From NCBI GenBank assembly GCA_040217155.1, contig JAVJNS010000007.1, positions 124,001-188,000 on the forward strand: 64,000 bases of DNA, given 5' to 3'. The notes below the pieces were generated by a model. That model did no database searches and was not told where the DNA came from. It saw only the letters and a list, made by a program, of their open reading frames with translations. Origin of the DNA: Pelagibius sp040217155. Its GTDB lineage: Bacteria > Pseudomonadota > Alphaproteobacteria > Kiloniellales > Kiloniellaceae. Below, one piece after another: positions 61,548 through 64,000 of this stretch (within the stretch, counting starts at the first letter, position 1; the number at the start of each line of letters is the position of its first letter). The translations under genes and the position numbers were made by a program.

Positions 61548-61982
61548 ATTAAATTCCTGATTTTATTGTATAATATCTAATATAGCGTTACGAGCTTGGG
61601 CTGTCGGGTACTTTCCCATGAGGAACGGTCGAGCACGAAAAAGTCAAAGTAAGTCCAATGTAAGTCCAACCTGTTTTTGCATTTTTCTATCGCCCATGAA
61701 CTAACACCCTGATCGGAGATGCGCTGAGTTGTGGGGCCCAACTTTTCCTTGTGTCGCTTCCGAGGAGGGAGAATGCGGCCGGAAAGTAGTGACCACTGAA
61801 ATGAAGCTACTTGGCTTTCACATAACTGGGGTGTTCAATTTTTTATGTATTTGATATTGTAAATAGAATCAGATTTTTGGAAGTTTCTCTTCGGCTTGGC
61901 GTCAGGAGTAAATCCTGATTGCTATATTCAATGGTGACAGCGCCTCCGATACCACCGCCAACCTCAAGGAACCCATCCGGCA
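61548..61982. other. 435-bp region between integrase and Cys-cluster gene with direct repeats
   Basis: AT-rich divergent region. Near the integrase start (61565-61585) TATAAT-like stretches suit its promoter. Two direct copies of GTAAGTCCAA lie at 61649-61658 and 61660-61669, 11 bp apart, with a related AAAGTCAAA just before. These could be integrase arm-binding sites. No excisionase ORF is seen. Confidence 0.5.
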
Positions 61983-63092
61983 ATGCCTCTATTTGATGAC
62001 TGCTCTCCTGCTGAGGACTCCCAACCGGCGTCCCTGCTAATTCTATCCCAAGGTCAAGCATACAAGCCGAAGATTGCAAAGGTCGACGTTTCTCCTGAGC
62101 TTCACGGATCAGTGTTGAAGTTCCGCGATGCGGTACGTACCAGCCTTGCTATCAAGTCCGGGTATCTACGCATTGAAGCTGATCTAATGGACCAGAAATG
62201 GTTCGACTACCGCTTCATGACGCCTGCCGAAGCGACTCAAGTGTTTATCTATGCCTATGAGCGCATCAGAGATGAAATGAACAAGCGCCACATCGGCGCT
62301 GGGTCTATCAAGCTCTTTCCACGATACATATGGCAGATGCCAGACAAGCTGAGATCGGGCTTCTGGTCCGCCCGCCAGCAGGCCGATGCACTTGGTATGA
62401 AGTATGATCAGTTTGTCAGATACACCATGGGTTACTGGTTTGATAGTGGACAGTGCGGCACAAAGAAGCTTCGTATGCCGCTACCGAATCAGCTATTTCG
62501 CACGGCCGCTCTCCGTTCCGCCGAGGAGAGATGGGACACCCACATTCGTGAAGTCCGCCTGGAGTACAGCACGCTGCCGCAGTACAGGGTCGAAGAATAT
62601 GCGGGTCTGCCAGCCCAAGATGCTCACAAGGCGTGGCTGATCACACGGCTCAGAATGCGATCTCCGAGCAATCGATCTTACGGATTGGCGGAGTTTGTGT
62701 TCAGTGAGAGATTGTTGTCAGAGGAAGATGTCGTAGTGGTCTTCGGTCCGGTTGAACTGGAAAATGCTCGAAAGGTCGCCAAATCCTCAGGATCGCCAGC
62801 TCTATCAGATGAGGATTTCAGCCTTTTTCCTGGATGCTACGGAATGCCAGGAGTCAAATCCGATATTTGTGATTCCTGCATCCAACAAAGATACTGCGGA
62901 AAGGACGCCAAGAGAGTTTCCGAGGCAGTTGCCAATCTGTCAGCAGCGTTCGAGTCGGCGGATGAGCGAAAGCGCCGATTGGCGAGGGAGCGAAAGCGCA
63001 AGGAGCGTGCGCGAAAGGGTAAGTCTACGACTACGGTGAGTGCATCCATAACCTTGGGTACAAGCTTCTTACTCCCGGCACATCTTTCTTAG
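61983..63092 (+). CDS. Unrecognised element-borne protein with a Cys cluster
   Basis: A 369-residue protein. Residues about 45-220 are mixed alpha/beta with many Trp and Tyr (KWFDYRFMTPAEATQVFIYAYERIRDEMN). A four-cysteine cluster C285-x10-C296-x2-C299-x5-C305 is probably a zinc site, in GCYG...CDSCIQQRYC. The segment after it is rich in Lys and Arg (ERKRRLARERKRKERARKGK), so nucleic-acid binding is likely. I do not recognise the family. It lies upstream of the repeat region at 63143-63235 and may act on it. The start could be later than 61983, because the first 25 codons are less typical. Confidence 0.55.
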   Translation: MPLFDDCSPAEDSQPASLLILSQGQAYKPKIAKVDVSPELHGSVLKFRDAVRTSLAIKSGYLRIEADLMDQKWFDYRFMTPAEATQVFIYAYERIRDEMNKRHIGAGSIKLFPRYIWQMPDKLRSGFWSARQQADALGMKYDQFVRYTMGYWFDSGQCGTKKLRMPLPNQLFRTAALRSAEERWDTHIREVRLEYSTLPQYRVEEYAGLPAQDAHKAWLITRLRMRSPSNRSYGLAEFVFSERLLSEEDVVVVFGPVELENARKVAKSSGSPALSDEDFSLFPGCYGMPGVKSDICDSCIQQRYCGKDAKRVSEAVANLSAAFESADERKRRLARERKRKERARKGKSTTTVSASITLGTSFLLPAHLS

Positions 63093-63142
63093 GAAAGGCT
63101 ACTGAACTCCGCAGGGTATCTTGGCGCCGCCGCCTATTTCTT

Positions 63143-63235
63143 AACGTGTCACGCTTTCCTTATTTATAAGAGTGTAAGTGTATAAGTGTACAAGTGTTCA
63201 AAGGTTATAAAGAAAAAAGGAAGACGTGACACGTT
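63143..63235. repeat. 8-bp tandem repeats flanked by two CGTG(T/A)CACG palindromes
   Basis: At 63168-63199 there are four 8-bp units (AAGAGTGT, AAGTGTAT, AAGTGTAC, AAGTGTTC). They are flanked by an inverted repeat AACGTGTCACG (63143-63153) and CGTGACACGTT (63225-63235); each arm is itself nearly palindromic. The tract is AT-rich and the flanks extend with TTTCCTT/AAGGAAG. The layout resembles an iteron-type replication origin or an operator-iteron control region of a mobile element. Confidence 0.6.
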
Positions 63236-64000
63236 TACGATTTCCTCCAGATTCCGCGGGGTGGAGAAGCCTGTGCCAGCCTCAGAACTCAAACCCTTTG
63301 GCCGGGAGGAGGCTGCGGATGGAATGCGACGCCAACAGAACCCGGAGCCTACTGCCCAATCCCGTTCAGCCCTCCCCCTGTAAGCTTTGGGTCTGATTCT
63401 TGCCCGTTCTCTTGATCATCTCTTGCTCTCTTCAGAGCTATCGCAAACGATCGCACCCCTCTCTGCGGAGTATCCTATGAGATGCGTTCAGAATCATTTC
63501 CCTGGGTCCTCGTAGGGTAGCAGTCAAAGAGGCTCAAATTACGATCACGGATGTTCTCAGAGCCTCTATGGGCATATCCGGTGATTGGTCGCTCGCTTGA
63601 TATGTGGTGACGCCTCATTCGATGGAACATTTGCCGTCAGTCGAACGGTGAAAAGAACGTAAGGTGCAACAGCACCCCTTCCATCAATTCAAAAGACCGG
63701 ACAAATTCAGGCTTATACGACCGGCCCAGTGGGAACCGGCCCCTGCCTCTCATCGCTGACCATCGTGAACCCGCGCTCCCTCCGGGCTACGTGTGAGGCC
63801 GGCCTGACAGGACCTGGTCTGACAACCCCCACCCGGAGCGATAACGTTCCTTCCCCAGGGTCAACTTCGTTGACGTTCAGTTGGCCTCAAAGTCTTTGCA
63901 AATCGGGAACTTCGATCCATGGGCCGAATCGATCCAAGCTTTTCACATGACTATCTCTCGTGGAAGCTATCCCCTCCTGCCTCCAGCCGCCTGGGATGCG
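63236..64000. other. 765-bp end of the window, no gene supported
   Basis: Short open frames exist on both strands (for example 63186-63383 and 63729-63950 on plus, and an open frame 63887-64000 on minus running to the edge) but none shows a conserved motif or good ribosome-binding site. The base composition is mixed. The region probably continues the integrated element; I recognise no RNA gene or terminator. Confidence 0.35.

Noticed and set aside
61843..62079. 78-codon open frame on the minus strand overlapping the start of the Cys-cluster gene
   Set aside because: No recognisable motif, no good ribosome-binding site, and it overlaps a longer and better supported gene.
63887..64000. Open frame on the minus strand running to the right edge
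   Set aside because: Only 38 codons are visible and none is recognisable; it could equally be non-coding.
1..64000. A CRISPR array or rRNA operon
   Set aside because: No regularly spaced 20-40-bp direct repeats and no rRNA-like sequence were found; the only short tandem repeats are the 8-bp units near 63168.

Overview
The window looks like a high-GC alphaproteobacterial chromosome. The clearest marker is a MipZ-type division-positioning ATPase (40521-41798), a protein restricted to Alphaproteobacteria. The many ABC, SLC13 and sugar-acid catabolic genes suggest a free-living heterotroph, probably of the Rhodospirillales type; that narrower placement is inference. About 59 kb is ordinary, densely coding chromosome. 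The last 4.6 kb (from about 59379) is a lower-GC integrated element.

Layout. 1-1863: glpD (cut by the window edge) and its repressor glpR, with a GlpR-like operator in front of glpR. 2056-7463: a DUF427-adenylate cyclase fusion, an MscS channel, an isocitrate lyase/PEP mutase family enzyme, a shortened isochorismatase-like protein and a glyoxalase II family hydrolase. 7485-18290 (all minus strand): a sugar-type ABC importer, an N-formylglutamate amidohydrolase-like gene, an adenosine-deaminase family gene, and three tandem paralogous PaaK/CapK-like adenylating enzymes joined by stop-start overlaps. The last four genes are the best candidate for an undescribed pathway. 18548-24250: two SDR dehydrogenases, an EamA exporter, a homocysteine methyltransferase and an IlvD/Edd sugar-acid dehydratase. 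24395-27350: SixA phosphatase, a CYTH-CHAD protein and a translationally coupled ParA ATPase. 27360-36967: sugar-acid catabolism (KDPGal aldolase, KDGal kinase, DenD-like dehydrogenase, 2-hydroxyacid dehydrogenase, FAH-family hydrolase, a beta-hydroxyacid dehydrogenase with a histone-like lysine tail, SMP-30 lactonase, amine oxidase, aldose 1-epimerase). 36964-48909: three multi-span permeases, the TerB-MipZ fusion, lipoproteins, a secreted PQQ-type dehydrogenase with a small cytochrome c, and a PG-binding/TPR protein. 49323-59119: two-subunit tartrate/fumarate dehydratase, VOC, cupin and FAD monooxygenase genes, a MITE-like repeat, a flavodoxin-family protein, sulfoacetaldehyde acetyltransferase (Xsc) and a TVP38-family membrane protein.

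59329-64000: a 50-nt 3' fragment of tRNA-Met(CAT) marks the junction of an integrated element. Inside it are a DUF4365 nuclease-like protein with an unusual C-terminal domain, a tyrosine integrase, an unrecognised Cys-cluster protein, and an AT-rich region with 8-bp tandem repeats flanked by two CGTG(T/A)CACG palindromes. The intact tRNA should lie beyond position 64000.

How the genes connect. Aldose epimerase, lactonase, IlvD-type dehydratase, SDRs, KDGal kinase, KDPGal aldolase and FAH hydrolase together can oxidise a neutral sugar to its acid, dehydrate it, and cleave it to pyruvate plus a C3 or C2 unit. No pathway-specific regulator is visible in the window, so the exact sugar is not fixed by the sequence.
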